Source: Prauserella aidingensis (GTDB lineage: Bacteria > Actinomycetota > Actinomycetes > Mycobacteriales > Pseudonocardiaceae). Taken from it: a DNA stretch of 64,000 bases. This document shows positions 16,433 to 24,213 of this stretch, in pieces. Under the pieces are notes generated by a model, which worked only from the letters and a program-made list of their open reading frames with translations, did no database searches and was not told the DNA's origin. How positions within the stretch are numbered: position 1 is the stretch's first letter; each line of letters opens with the position of its first letter. The DNA lies in contig NZ_JAMTCN010000004.1 in assembly GCF_024171865.1 (NCBI RefSeq), positions 248,001 through 312,000 on the forward strand, given 5' to 3'. A program made the translations under genes and the position numbers.

Positions 16433-18058
16433 TCAGCCGAGCTTGTCGCGCAACAGCTTGCCGGTCGCGTTGCGCGGCAGTGCCTCGACGAACTCGACAT
16501 CGCGCGGCACCTTGTACCGGGCGAGGTTGTCCTTGACGAACGCGCGCACCGCGTCGGCGTCCAGTGTGGACCCGTTCGCGCGTGCGACGACCGCCTTGAG
16601 CCGTTGGCCGAACTCGTCGTCGGGCACGCCCACGACGCCCGCCTCGAGGATCTCGGGGTGCTCGACGAGCAGGTTCTCGACCTCGATCGGATACACGTTC
16701 TCGCCGCCGGAGACGATCATCTCGTCGTCCCGGCCGTCGATGAACAGCAGGCCCTCCTCGTCGAAATGGCCGACGTCGCCGCTGGCGAGCAGCCCGTCGA
16801 TGATCTCCTTGTTCCGGCCGTCGGTGTAGCCCTCGAACGCGAGCCCGCTGCCGACGAACACGCGGCCGGTGACGTGCGGTTCGGTGATCCGCGTGCCCCG
16901 CTCGTCGTAGAGCGCCACCCGGCAGCCGACCGGTGGCCGCCCGACCGTGCCCGGCGCCTTGGCCCAGTCCTCGGGCGTCGCGACGGCTGCGACGGCGACC
17001 TCGGTGGAGCCGTACAGGTTGTGGATCACGGGACCGAAGATCTCCGTGGCGCGGTTGCCGATGTCCGGCGGCAGCGCGGAACCGGCGAGGAAAATGATCC
17101 GCAGGGCGGAGGTGTCGTACTTGCCGATGATCTCCGGTCCGAGGTCGATGATCCGCTGCAACATGGTCGGCACGAGCACCAGTGCGGTGCAGCCGTACTT
17201 CTCGACCCCGCGCAGCGCCTCTTCCGGATCGAACTTGCGCCGCACCACGACCGTGTTGCCGAGCGCGAGCGACAGGATGAACTGGGAGATCCCGGTGCCG
17301 TGGAACAGGGGCGCGCCCATGTAGGTCGCCTCGCCGACCCGCAGCGGGATGCGGTCGAGGAACTGCGCCGAGTCGAGTCCGGAGATCTTCGGCCGCGGCG
17401 CACCCTTCGGGGTCCCCGTGGTGCCGCTGGTGAGCAGCACGAGTCCGCCCGGCTTGGGCGGCGCCTCGGGCGCCGTGTCGCCGGCCCCGTCGATCAGCTC
17501 GTCGAGCGTCGTGACGCCGCCGGTCGCCGCGGGGTCGTCGACCCAGCCGAGGTAGCGGTCCACACCCTCGATACCGCTGAGCAGGTCGGTGAACTCCTCG
17601 TCGTAGACGAGCACCCGCACCTTCTCCCGTGCGGCGACGTCGGTCAGCTGCGGACGGGCGAAACCGGTGTTCATCAGCAACAGCGCCGCGCCGAGCTTGT
17701 TGGCCGCCAGCATGGTCAGCACGAGGCCACGGTGGTCACGGCAGAGCGCGGCGATGCTCGACCCGGCACCGACACCGCGGGCGGCCCACGCGCGCGCCAG
17801 CGCGTTCGACTTCCGCTCCAGCTCGTCGAAGGTCAGCGGGCCGCGCTCGTCGACCAGGCCGGTGTCCATCGGATTCCGGCGCGCCGCGATGCGGACCGCG
17901 CCCGCGATCGGGCCGTACGTGCTCGTGAGCACCAGCGAACGCACGCCCTCGTGCAACCGGGGAAACGGCAGCAGGCCCGCCCGCCACATGACCCCGACAC
18001 TGCGCGCCTTCTCCGTCACGCGCGTGACCAGCTCTGATACCACCGGCAGCGTCTTCAT
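16433..18058 (-). CDS. Long/medium-chain fatty acyl-CoA or acyl-AMP synthetase (FadD-like)
   Basis: A 541-residue adenylate-forming enzyme. The ATP-binding motif LLTSGTTGTPKG is at 208-219. The YGSTEV motif follows, then the GDVGHFDEEG and DGRDDEMIVSGGENVYP hinge block. The C-terminal catalytic lysine lies in RNATGKLLRDKLG. The N-terminal about 60 residues, with VMWRAGLL, resemble mycobacterial FadD12-type proteins. The start ATG at 18058 has GAGGAGG upstream. It is a single-gene unit with an inverted repeat at its promoter, suggesting control by a TetR-type lipid regulator. Chain length is not predictable. Confidence 0.88.
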   Translation of the reverse strand: MKTLPVVSELVTRVTEKARSVGVMWRAGLLPFPRLHEGVRSLVLTSTYGPIAGAVRIAARRNPMDTGLVDERGPLTFDELERKSNALARAWAARGVGAGSSIAALCRDHRGLVLTMLAANKLGAALLLMNTGFARPQLTDVAAREKVRVLVYDEEFTDLLSGIEGVDRYLGWVDDPAATGGVTTLDELIDGAGDTAPEAPPKPGGLVLLTSGTTGTPKGAPRPKISGLDSAQFLDRIPLRVGEATYMGAPLFHGTGISQFILSLALGNTVVVRRKFDPEEALRGVEKYGCTALVLVPTMLQRIIDLGPEIIGKYDTSALRIIFLAGSALPPDIGNRATEIFGPVIHNLYGSTEVAVAAVATPEDWAKAPGTVGRPPVGCRVALYDERGTRITEPHVTGRVFVGSGLAFEGYTDGRNKEIIDGLLASGDVGHFDEEGLLFIDGRDDEMIVSGGENVYPIEVENLLVEHPEILEAGVVGVPDDEFGQRLKAVVARANGSTLDADAVRAFVKDNLARYKVPRDVEFVEALPRNATGKLLRDKLG

Positions 18059-18089
18059 CCGGGCACCTCCTCGGGCTCGTGCGCCATAA

Positions 18090-18105
18090 CCTACCGGTTA
18101 GTAGG
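18090..18105. promoter_or_regulatory. Inverted repeat at the fadD-like promoter
   Basis: CCTAC-N6-GTAGG lies 32 bp upstream of the FadD-like start codon. It also contains an ACCGGTTAG core of the type bound by TetR regulators of lipid genes. It is a candidate operator; the regulator is not identified. Confidence 0.5.
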
Positions 18106-18222
18106 GCAATTGGAGCAACCCTCGTACCGGTGAACGCGGCCGGGGAGTAACGGACGTCTCATCGCCGTCGACGACGGCAACCGCGGGGCGGCGTGTCGGT
18201 GGCGGGGAGCAGAATCGGCCGC

Positions 18223-19911
18223 GTGCATGTGATCGTCACCCGGGATTCCACCGGCCGCTTCTCGGTACGCATCCCGGACGGCGAGCAGGACGCGGATGCG
18301 GCCGCCACGATCGACGGGCTGCCGGCAACGCTGTCGGCCGACGAGTTCGCCACCGTCGCGCGGCGGTGGGAATCGCGGCGTCCGCGGTGGGTGCTGCCGT
18401 CGGTGGAGCGCGACTATCCGGCGCTGGTCGGCGCCGGGGTCCGGCTGCGGCGGTGTCACGATCTGTCCCTCGTCGAAGGGCTGCTCCTGGCGTTCGCGGG
18501 CGAGCACGATCGCTCGCGCACTCTCGCCGCCGCGCACGCGCGGGTGCGCGGCCTCGCTCCTCCGGTCGAGACGGCCCACGTGGCCGCACCGGACGAACAA
18601 CCCGCCCTGTTCGACCCGCAGAGCTCGGGACTGCCCGCCGACGTCGACCCGGCCGAGGCCGCCGAGGTGGTGCTGGCCGATCAGCGGATTCGGCTGGACC
18701 GGCTCGACGAGTCGGGCCGGCTCCGGCTGCTGGTGGCGGCCGAGTCGGCGAGCGCACTGGCGGCCGCCGAGATGTCGGCCGACGGGCTGCCGTGGCGCAG
18801 CGACCGCCACGAGGCGTTGTTGGCCGAGCTGCTCGGACCGCGGGTCCCCGCCGGTTCGCGGCCCGCCGCTCTCGCCGCGCTGGCGCAGCGGATCGACGAG
18901 GCGTTCAGCAGGCCGGTGAACCCCGACCATCCGGAGAGCATCGTGCGCGGGTTCGGCAGGGCCGGGATCTCCGTGCCGTCGGCGCGGGCGCACGTGCTGC
19001 GGCGGATCGACCACCCCGCGGTCGCCCCGCTGCTGGAGTACAAGGAGCTGGCACGACTCCACGCGGCGCACGGGTGGGCGTGGCTGGACCAGTGGGTCCG
19101 GGGTGACCGGTTCCGCCCGGTGTACGTCGTCGGCGGCGTCGTGTCGGGCCGCTGGGCGAGCCGCGGCGGTGCGGCTCTGCAGATCCCGCGGGTACTGCGC
19201 GGCTGCGTGACCGCCGACGACGGTTGGAAACTGGTCGTGGCGGACGCCGCGCAGCTCGAACCGCGGATCCTGGCGGCGCTCTCCGGCGACCGGCGGCTGG
19301 CCGAGGTCTCCCGGTCGGAGGACCTGTACTCGAGCCTGGCCGCCGAGCTGCATCCCGGCGCGGCGGAGGAGCACCGGCCCGCCGCGAAGATCGCGATGCT
19401 GTCGGCGATGTACGGCGGCACCGCGGGCGAGGCGGCGGCCACGCTCGGCCTGCTGCGACGCCGATTTCCCGACGCGGTGTCCTATGTGGAGCACGCAGCC
19501 ACGGTGGGCGAACGCGGCAAGGCCGTCCGCTCCCGGCTGGGCCGCACCTCTCCCCCGCCGTCCGAGGCGTGGCGCGAGCTCACCGGTGGCGACGGAGCCG
19601 AGGACGCGGCACGGCGGGCCTCCCGCGACTGGGGCAGGTTCACGCGTAACTTCGCCGTGCAGGCCAGCGCGGCCGATTGGACGGCGGTGCTGCTCGCCAC
19701 GCTCCGCACCCGGCTGCCGGAGCCGGCCCGCCTGGTGTTCTTCGTGCACGACGAGGTGCTCGTGCACACACCCGCCGAGCTCGCCGACGCCGTGGTCACG
19801 TGCCTCGAGGAGTCGGTCGCGGAGACGACCCGGCTGGTGTTCGGCGCGGCGTGCCCGGTGCGGTTCCCCATGCCCGCCACCATCGTCGACTCCTACGCCG
19901 ACGCGAAGTGA
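18223..19911 (+). CDS. Family A DNA polymerase-like protein (actinobacterial 'bifunctional 3'-5' exonuclease/DNA polymerase')
   Basis: About 562 residues, shorter than PolA (about 900) and without a 5'-nuclease domain. The polymerase palm motifs are recognisable. Motif A is VVADAAQLEPRILA (about 337-350), with the metal-binding Asp but Ala-Ala-Gln-Leu-Glu-Pro in place of the usual Tyr-Ser-Gln-Ile-Glu-Leu. Motif B is HRPAAKIAMLSAMYGG, and motif C is VHDEVLVH (near 508). The N-terminal 200 residues lack clear DEDD exonuclease motifs, so proofreading is doubtful. The GTG at 18223 starts VHVIVTRD; a GTG ten codons upstream is an alternative. It is a stand-alone gene. A repair or tolerance role is likely but unproven. 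Confidence 0.82.
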   Translation: MHVIVTRDSTGRFSVRIPDGEQDADAAATIDGLPATLSADEFATVARRWESRRPRWVLPSVERDYPALVGAGVRLRRCHDLSLVEGLLLAFAGEHDRSRTLAAAHARVRGLAPPVETAHVAAPDEQPALFDPQSSGLPADVDPAEAAEVVLADQRIRLDRLDESGRLRLLVAAESASALAAAEMSADGLPWRSDRHEALLAELLGPRVPAGSRPAALAALAQRIDEAFSRPVNPDHPESIVRGFGRAGISVPSARAHVLRRIDHPAVAPLLEYKELARLHAAHGWAWLDQWVRGDRFRPVYVVGGVVSGRWASRGGAALQIPRVLRGCVTADDGWKLVVADAAQLEPRILAALSGDRRLAEVSRSEDLYSSLAAELHPGAAEEHRPAAKIAMLSAMYGGTAGEAAATLGLLRRRFPDAVSYVEHAATVGERGKAVRSRLGRTSPPPSEAWRELTGGDGAEDAARRASRDWGRFTRNFAVQASAADWTAVLLATLRTRLPEPARLVFFVHDEVLVHTPAELADAVVTCLEESVAETTRLVFGAACPVRFPMPATIVDSYADAK

Positions 19912-19931
19912 GGGACGATCCGGTCGGGAAC

Positions 19932-19956
19932 GCCGGCGGATCACACCGCCGCCGGC
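19932..19956. terminator. Short GC hairpin between convergent genes
   Basis: GCCGGCGG (19932-19939) and CCGCCGGC (19949-19956) form an 8-bp stem in the 54-bp gap between the polymerase gene and the convergent beta-propeller gene. Confidence 0.55.
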
Positions 19957-19965
19957 TCGGCGCGC

Positions 19966-20961
19966 TCAGATCAGTGCGGTGACGTCGGGTTCCGAGCCGG
20001 TCGAGAGGGTGCCGGTCGCCTCGAACGTCTCGAGGTCGAGGATCGCGACCGTGTCGATGTCCAGCAGGGTCACGAACGCCGTCGGCTCCGTGGGGTGGAA
20101 CGAGATGCCCGCGGGGATGCCGTCGAAGGTGACGGACCGTTCCTCCCGCAGCTCGGCGTCGTACCGGGTGACGGTGCGGTTCTCGATGTCGGTGGTCAGC
20201 AGCCTGTCCTGACCCGGGACGACGTAGACGCGCAGTGGATCGCCAGGCACGTCCTGCCGCTTCCGTTCCTTCAACGTCCGCGCGTCGAGCGCGACGAGTT
20301 GCTTGTCCCGGCGCGCGCCGACGTACAGCACCTGCTCGTCCCCGCTGAGGGCGCAGCTCTCCGGCAGCCGTCCCGGTGATGCGATCACGGGTGGCTCGGC
20401 GGCGTCGTGCGGGTCGACCCGGCTCACGGTGTGCGAGAGCAGGCCGGTGACGTAGGCCAGGGATCCGTCGCGGTTCGTGACCACCATGTGGGTCTTGATC
20501 CCCCCGGTGTGCACGGCCGCCGACGGGGCCTCCGCGTGCGCCGGGTCGTCGACCCGCAGCAGCACCGCCTTCTCCTCACTCAGCACGTGGAGCCGGCTCT
20601 GAGCGTCGATCGCGATGCCGTGCAGGCGGTTGAACGGGCTGAGGTCGATGGTCCGGACGAGTTCCCGCGCCGCGAGATCGACGACGAACACGCTCGTCCC
20701 GCCGGTGCCCACGTCACCGGACATCCGCACGCCGTAGTGTCCGATGTAGGCCAGCCGACGCGCACGGTCGACGACCATCTCGTGCGGATACTCACCGAGC
20801 TCGATCCGCTCGAGCAGGGTGCCGCCTGCGACGTCGTGGAAGGACACGGCGTGGCCGCTCTTCTCCACCACGACCAACGTCCCTTCGACGCCGCGCCCCG
20901 CGCCGCCGCCCGCCTCGTCCGTCGCCTGTCGCGCCACGTCGATCCGCCTCTTCCTCGTCAC
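19966..20961 (-). CDS. YncE/YVTN-type beta-propeller protein
   Basis: About 331 residues made of repeated beta-propeller blades. The repeats show as GTLVVVEKSGHAVSFHDV, GTSVFVVDLAARELVRTIDL, QVLYVGARRDKQLVALDART and AFVTLLDIDTVAILDLETFE. No signal peptide or membrane segment is visible, so it is probably cytoplasmic, unlike many YncE proteins. The start is the GTG at 20961. It lies on the same strand as, and 113 bp downstream of, the XRE-cupin regulator that ends the methylated-amine operon, and could be read through from it. No catalytic residues can be assigned; a sensor or scaffold role is possible. Confidence 0.7.
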   Translation of the reverse strand: MTRKRRIDVARQATDEAGGGAGRGVEGTLVVVEKSGHAVSFHDVAGGTLLERIELGEYPHEMVVDRARRLAYIGHYGVRMSGDVGTGGTSVFVVDLAARELVRTIDLSPFNRLHGIAIDAQSRLHVLSEEKAVLLRVDDPAHAEAPSAAVHTGGIKTHMVVTNRDGSLAYVTGLLSHTVSRVDPHDAAEPPVIASPGRLPESCALSGDEQVLYVGARRDKQLVALDARTLKERKRQDVPGDPLRVYVVPGQDRLLTTDIENRTVTRYDAELREERSVTFDGIPAGISFHPTEPTAFVTLLDIDTVAILDLETFEATGTLSTGSEPDVTALI

Positions 20962-21074
20962 CCGACTGTCGCCGCCAGGCTATGGGAGGGCGCAGGGCCG
21001 ATCAACGACGCCTCGGATCGCCCCGGCGGACCCGGCTCCGCGCGCGCCGCGGTCCGCGGCGGCCCGATCGGGGA

Positions 21075-21722
21075 TCACACCGTCGAATCGGGGAAGGCGA
21101 TCACGGACAGGAACCGGATCGGGAAGCTGATCAGCTCCACGGGGCCGTGTGGCGCCTCACCATCGATCTGCAGCGAGTCGCCGGCGGTCATCCGGTAGAC
21201 CGACCGGCCGTGTCCGTAGGCCATCTCGCCGTCCAGCAGGTAGATGAACTCGGTCCCGGGGTGTTCGAAGAGCGGGTGGACCTCGCTCTGGGCGTCGAGC
21301 GTGACCAGCAGGCACTCCAGTCGTTTGTGCTCACCCCGGAGCATGCCCAGAAGCTCGTACTCGTGACCGACCTGCGTGCCGTTGCGGACGATGCGGGTCC
21401 CCTGTCCCGCGGGAACGAAGGAGGCCGGCCGCTCGGTCTCCGCGCCCCGGAACAGGGACGTCACCGGGACGTCGAACGTGGCGGCCAGCCGCGCCAGGGT
21501 CGCCAGGCTGCACGAGGTCTGCGCGTTCTCGATCTTCGAGAGCATCGCCTTGGAGATGCCGATCTGATCCGCCATGAAACCCACGGACACGCCGTGCTGG
21601 GCACGCAGTCGCCGGACATTGCGCGCGATCGCCTCCTCCAGCGCGACCTCTTCCACGGTCTCGCTCTCGTGGCGGTTCCGTGCCGTACCCGAGACGTTGC
21701 GGAGCAGGTTCTCGTCGGACAT
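21075..21722 (-). CDS. XRE-type regulator with C-terminal cupin sensor domain
   Basis: A 215-residue regulator. The helix-turn-helix spans about residues 28-90 (ARNVRRLRAQHGVSVGFMAD, QIGISKAMLSKIENAQ). A C-terminal double-stranded beta-helix cupin spans about 115-210 (EHPGTEFIYLLDGEMAYGHG, MTAGDSLQIDGEAPHGP). Proteins of this build usually sense a small metabolite and control adjacent catabolic genes, often amine or amino-acid degradation. It is the last gene of the operon that begins at 28496, with 25 bp separating it from the M20 gene. It is therefore the best local candidate for binding the split palindromes upstream of the two methylated-amine operons. That binding is inference. Confidence 0.9.
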   Translation of the reverse strand: MSDENLLRNVSGTARNRHESETVEEVALEEAIARNVRRLRAQHGVSVGFMADQIGISKAMLSKIENAQTSCSLATLARLAATFDVPVTSLFRGAETERPASFVPAGQGTRIVRNGTQVGHEYELLGMLRGEHKRLECLLVTLDAQSEVHPLFEHPGTEFIYLLDGEMAYGHGRSVYRMTAGDSLQIDGEAPHGPVELISFPIRFLSVIAFPDSTV

Positions 21723-21747
21723 GCGTCCACCATAACGGCGCACCGTT

Positions 21748-23013
21748 TCACACGAGTGGACAGCCGCCCGTCGTGTCGGTGTCCGGGGCGGTCGGCACCG
21801 TGGGAGGGTCGGCCGCCAACAGTTCCAGACCATCGGCGAGCGCCGCGGCTCCGGCCTCGGCATCGGCGTCCTCGCAGAGCTCCTCCGGAGCGTGCGAGAC
21901 CCCGGTCGGGTTGCGGGTGAACAGCATCGCGGTCGGCACTCGGCCGGCAAGCACACCCGCGTCGTGACCGGCACCGGTCGGCAGCTGCGGTGCGTCGCCC
22001 AGGTGTGCCGACAGCCGGTCGCGCAGCGCAGCGTCGAAGTCGACGGTGCCGCTGAGCGATTCCTCGGTGAGCGTCGCCGTGCAGCCCTCGTCGGTGGCCA
22101 GCTCGGCCGCTTCCTCGCCGATCCGCGCGACCAACGATGCGGTGACGGTGTCGTCGGGATGCCGGACATCCAGCCAGACGTCCACCGTGGATGCGATAAC
22201 GTTGGTGCCACCGGGCACGGGTTGCAGCCGCCCGACGGTCGCGCGGGCGCCCGGCTCGGCGCGCGCCAGATCGCGCACAGCCGCGATCAGCCGCCCGGCG
22301 GCCACCATCGGGTCACGGCGATCGGCCATCAAGGTCGTACCGGCGTGGTTGCCCTCGCCCTGTATCGAGATCCGCCAGCGCCCGTGCCCCAGGATCGACG
22401 TCGCCACACCGACCGGACGGCCGAGGTCGACGAGCCCACGTCCCTGTTCGACGTGCAGCTCCACGAACGCCTTCATCCGCGCGATCGCGTCGGGGTCGGG
22501 CCCCATGCGTTCCGGGTCGAGTCCGCTGCGGGCGGCGACCTCGGCGTACGTGAGGCCGTCGGTGTCCTTCAGCGCCAGGGCCCGTTCCGGGGTGATCGCA
22601 CCGGTCGCCAGGCGGGATCCGAGGCACGCGACGCCGAACCGCGAGCCCTCCTCCTCGCCGAACACGGCGATGGCACGCGTCCCGCCGACGCCGCGTGCGG
22701 CCAGCTGATCGAAGGCCACGAGCGCCGAGGCGATGCCGAGCGGCCCGTCGTAGGCGCCGCCACCGGGCACCGAGTCCAGATGCGACCCGGTGACGGCCGC
22801 CCCGTCCCGGCTTCCGGAGGGCGCGTGCCACGCCCAGATGGTGCCGTTGTGGTCGGTACGGACATCGAGTCCACGCCGGGCCGCGTGGCCGCGGAACCAC
22901 TCCCGCAGTGTGTGTTCGGCATCGGAGTGGACGGGACGGGAGTACCCGCCGCGCGCGGGATCGCGGCCGATGTCGGCGATCTCGTCCAGCAGCCCTGCGA
23001 CGGTGTCGGTCAT
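21748..23013 (-). CDS. M20-family Zn-dependent amidohydrolase (allantoate / N-carbamoyl-L-amino acid hydrolase type)
   Basis: A 421-residue metal-dependent hydrolase of the peptidase M20/M40 group that includes allantoate amidohydrolase, L-N-carbamoylase and bacterial beta-ureidopropionase. Binuclear metal ligands are visible: His78 (TGSHLDSVP), Asp89 (AYDGPLG), the Glu cluster at 120-122 (FGEEEGSRFG), His187 (ELHVEQG) and a final His in VSHAPEE. The dimerisation lid segment GHGRWRISIQGEGNHAGTT is conserved. The start overlaps the stop of the flavoprotein gene (ATGA at 23010-23013). Its place in a methylamine-type operon is unusual: it may process an N-carbamoyl or amide precursor such as N-carbamoylsarcosine, or clear a side product. 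Substrate unknown. Confidence 0.87.
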   Translation of the reverse strand: MTDTVAGLLDEIADIGRDPARGGYSRPVHSDAEHTLREWFRGHAARRGLDVRTDHNGTIWAWHAPSGSRDGAAVTGSHLDSVPGGGAYDGPLGIASALVAFDQLAARGVGGTRAIAVFGEEEGSRFGVACLGSRLATGAITPERALALKDTDGLTYAEVAARSGLDPERMGPDPDAIARMKAFVELHVEQGRGLVDLGRPVGVATSILGHGRWRISIQGEGNHAGTTLMADRRDPMVAAGRLIAAVRDLARAEPGARATVGRLQPVPGGTNVIASTVDVWLDVRHPDDTVTASLVARIGEEAAELATDEGCTATLTEESLSGTVDFDAALRDRLSAHLGDAPQLPTGAGHDAGVLAGRVPTAMLFTRNPTGVSHAPEELCEDADAEAGAAALADGLELLAADPPTVPTAPDTDTTGGCPLV

Positions 23014-24185
23014 CGCATCTCCCCCGCGCCGACGTAGGGATGCGGGCTGCGCAGGAGCGCGCCGGTCTCGAAGCGCTCCAACCGGAAGTCGCTCGCCGGG
23101 ATGTCCGGGTCGGTGCTGTCGCCCTCGAGCACCAGGTCCGCGACGAGGTCGCCGACGGCGGGACTGATCTTGAAGCCGTGGCCGGCGAAACCGGCGCACA
23201 GCGTCAGCCCGGCGACGTCGCCGACGGGCGCGATCACCGGATTCCAGTCCGGAGGTACGTCGTAGACACCGGCGTAGGTGTGCGTCACCGACGGCTCCGG
23301 GAATCCCGGGAACCGGTGCATGACTTTCTCGGCGTAGGCCAGGACGCTGCTCTCCGCGGCGACATTGGAGTAGTTGTCCGGGTCGACGAACTTCTTCTCC
23401 GCGTCGTCGTGGTCGCTGTTGCCGACCAGGAACTGCCCGGCCCCCTCGACACGGCAGTACTGCAGACTCACGAGGTCGGACACCACCGGCAGGTCGGGCA
23501 GCAGCTCGCCGGCGTCGACGACGAGCAACTCGGACCGGTAGGCGTCGATCGGGAAGTGGATTCCCAGGTCCGCCACCAGTTTCGCCGACCACCAACCCGC
23601 CGCGACGATCACCTGATCGGCTTCCACGGTCTCCCCTGACGCCAGTTCGACACCGGTGACCCTCCCGCCCGCGGTGACGATCCGCGCGACCGGTGTCTGC
23701 TGCCGCACCTGCGCGCCCTTCGCACGCGCCAGCTGTCCGAAGTGGAGCGCCAGCTGGGTGGCGTCGGCGAATCCGCCGCGGGGTTCGTACGCGGCCGCTG
23801 CGACGTCGTCGACGTGCATCATCGGCCACATCGCGGCCAGCGTGTCGACGTCGATCATCTCCGCCTCGACGCCGAGTCCCTGGTGGGTGGCGATGTTGGC
23901 GCGCAGCGGCTCCGCGTTCTCCTCGCCCACGAGGACCGTGTATCCGCACTGCCGGAACCCCACAGCGTCACCGAATTCCTCGAACACGGGAAGACTGCGC
24001 CACGCCATCGCGGCAAGGGACGGCACGCCGTAGTGGGCACGCACGATGCCGCTGGACTTGCCCGTGCCACCCTCGGCCAGCGTGCCGCGTTCTAGCACCA
24101 GCACCTCGCCGGCACCGCGCTCGGTCAGCGCACGGGCGATCGAGAGCCCGATCAACCCGCCGCCGACGACGATCGTCCTGCTCAT
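23010..24185 (-). CDS. FAD-dependent oxidoreductase, DAO family (candidate N-methylglutamate or sarcosine oxidase/dehydrogenase)
   Basis: A 391-residue flavoprotein related to glycine oxidase and the sarcosine oxidase beta subunit. It has the N-terminal dinucleotide fold TIVVGGGLIGLSIARALTER (residues 4-23), SSGIVRAHYG, a central DATQLALHF segment and the C-terminal FAGHGFKISPAVGDLV typical of the family. The ATG at 24185 is preferred to a GTG two codons upstream because AAGGAG is then five bases away. The gene follows the MgsC-type gene by 28 bp and overlaps the M20 gene. In the N-methylglutamate pathway the final oxidation of N-methylglutamate to glutamate plus formaldehyde is normally done by a four-subunit complex; this single chain is the only candidate here. 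Alternative: a sarcosine-type oxidase. Confidence 0.85.
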   Translation of the reverse strand: MSRTIVVGGGLIGLSIARALTERGAGEVLVLERGTLAEGGTGKSSGIVRAHYGVPSLAAMAWRSLPVFEEFGDAVGFRQCGYTVLVGEENAEPLRANIATHQGLGVEAEMIDVDTLAAMWPMMHVDDVAAAAYEPRGGFADATQLALHFGQLARAKGAQVRQQTPVARIVTAGGRVTGVELASGETVEADQVIVAAGWWSAKLVADLGIHFPIDAYRSELLVVDAGELLPDLPVVSDLVSLQYCRVEGAGQFLVGNSDHDDAEKKFVDPDNYSNVAAESSVLAYAEKVMHRFPGFPEPSVTHTYAGVYDVPPDWNPVIAPVGDVAGLTLCAGFAGHGFKISPAVGDLVADLVLEGDSTDPDIPASDFRLERFETGALLRSPHPYVGAGEMR

Positions 24186-24213
24186 GCTCACTCCTTCGCC
24201 CCGCCGGACGGTC

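Noticed and set aside
24186-24191. GTG start two codons upstream for the DAO flavoprotein
   Set aside because: It would leave no space after AAGGAG; the ATG at 24185 has proper spacing.
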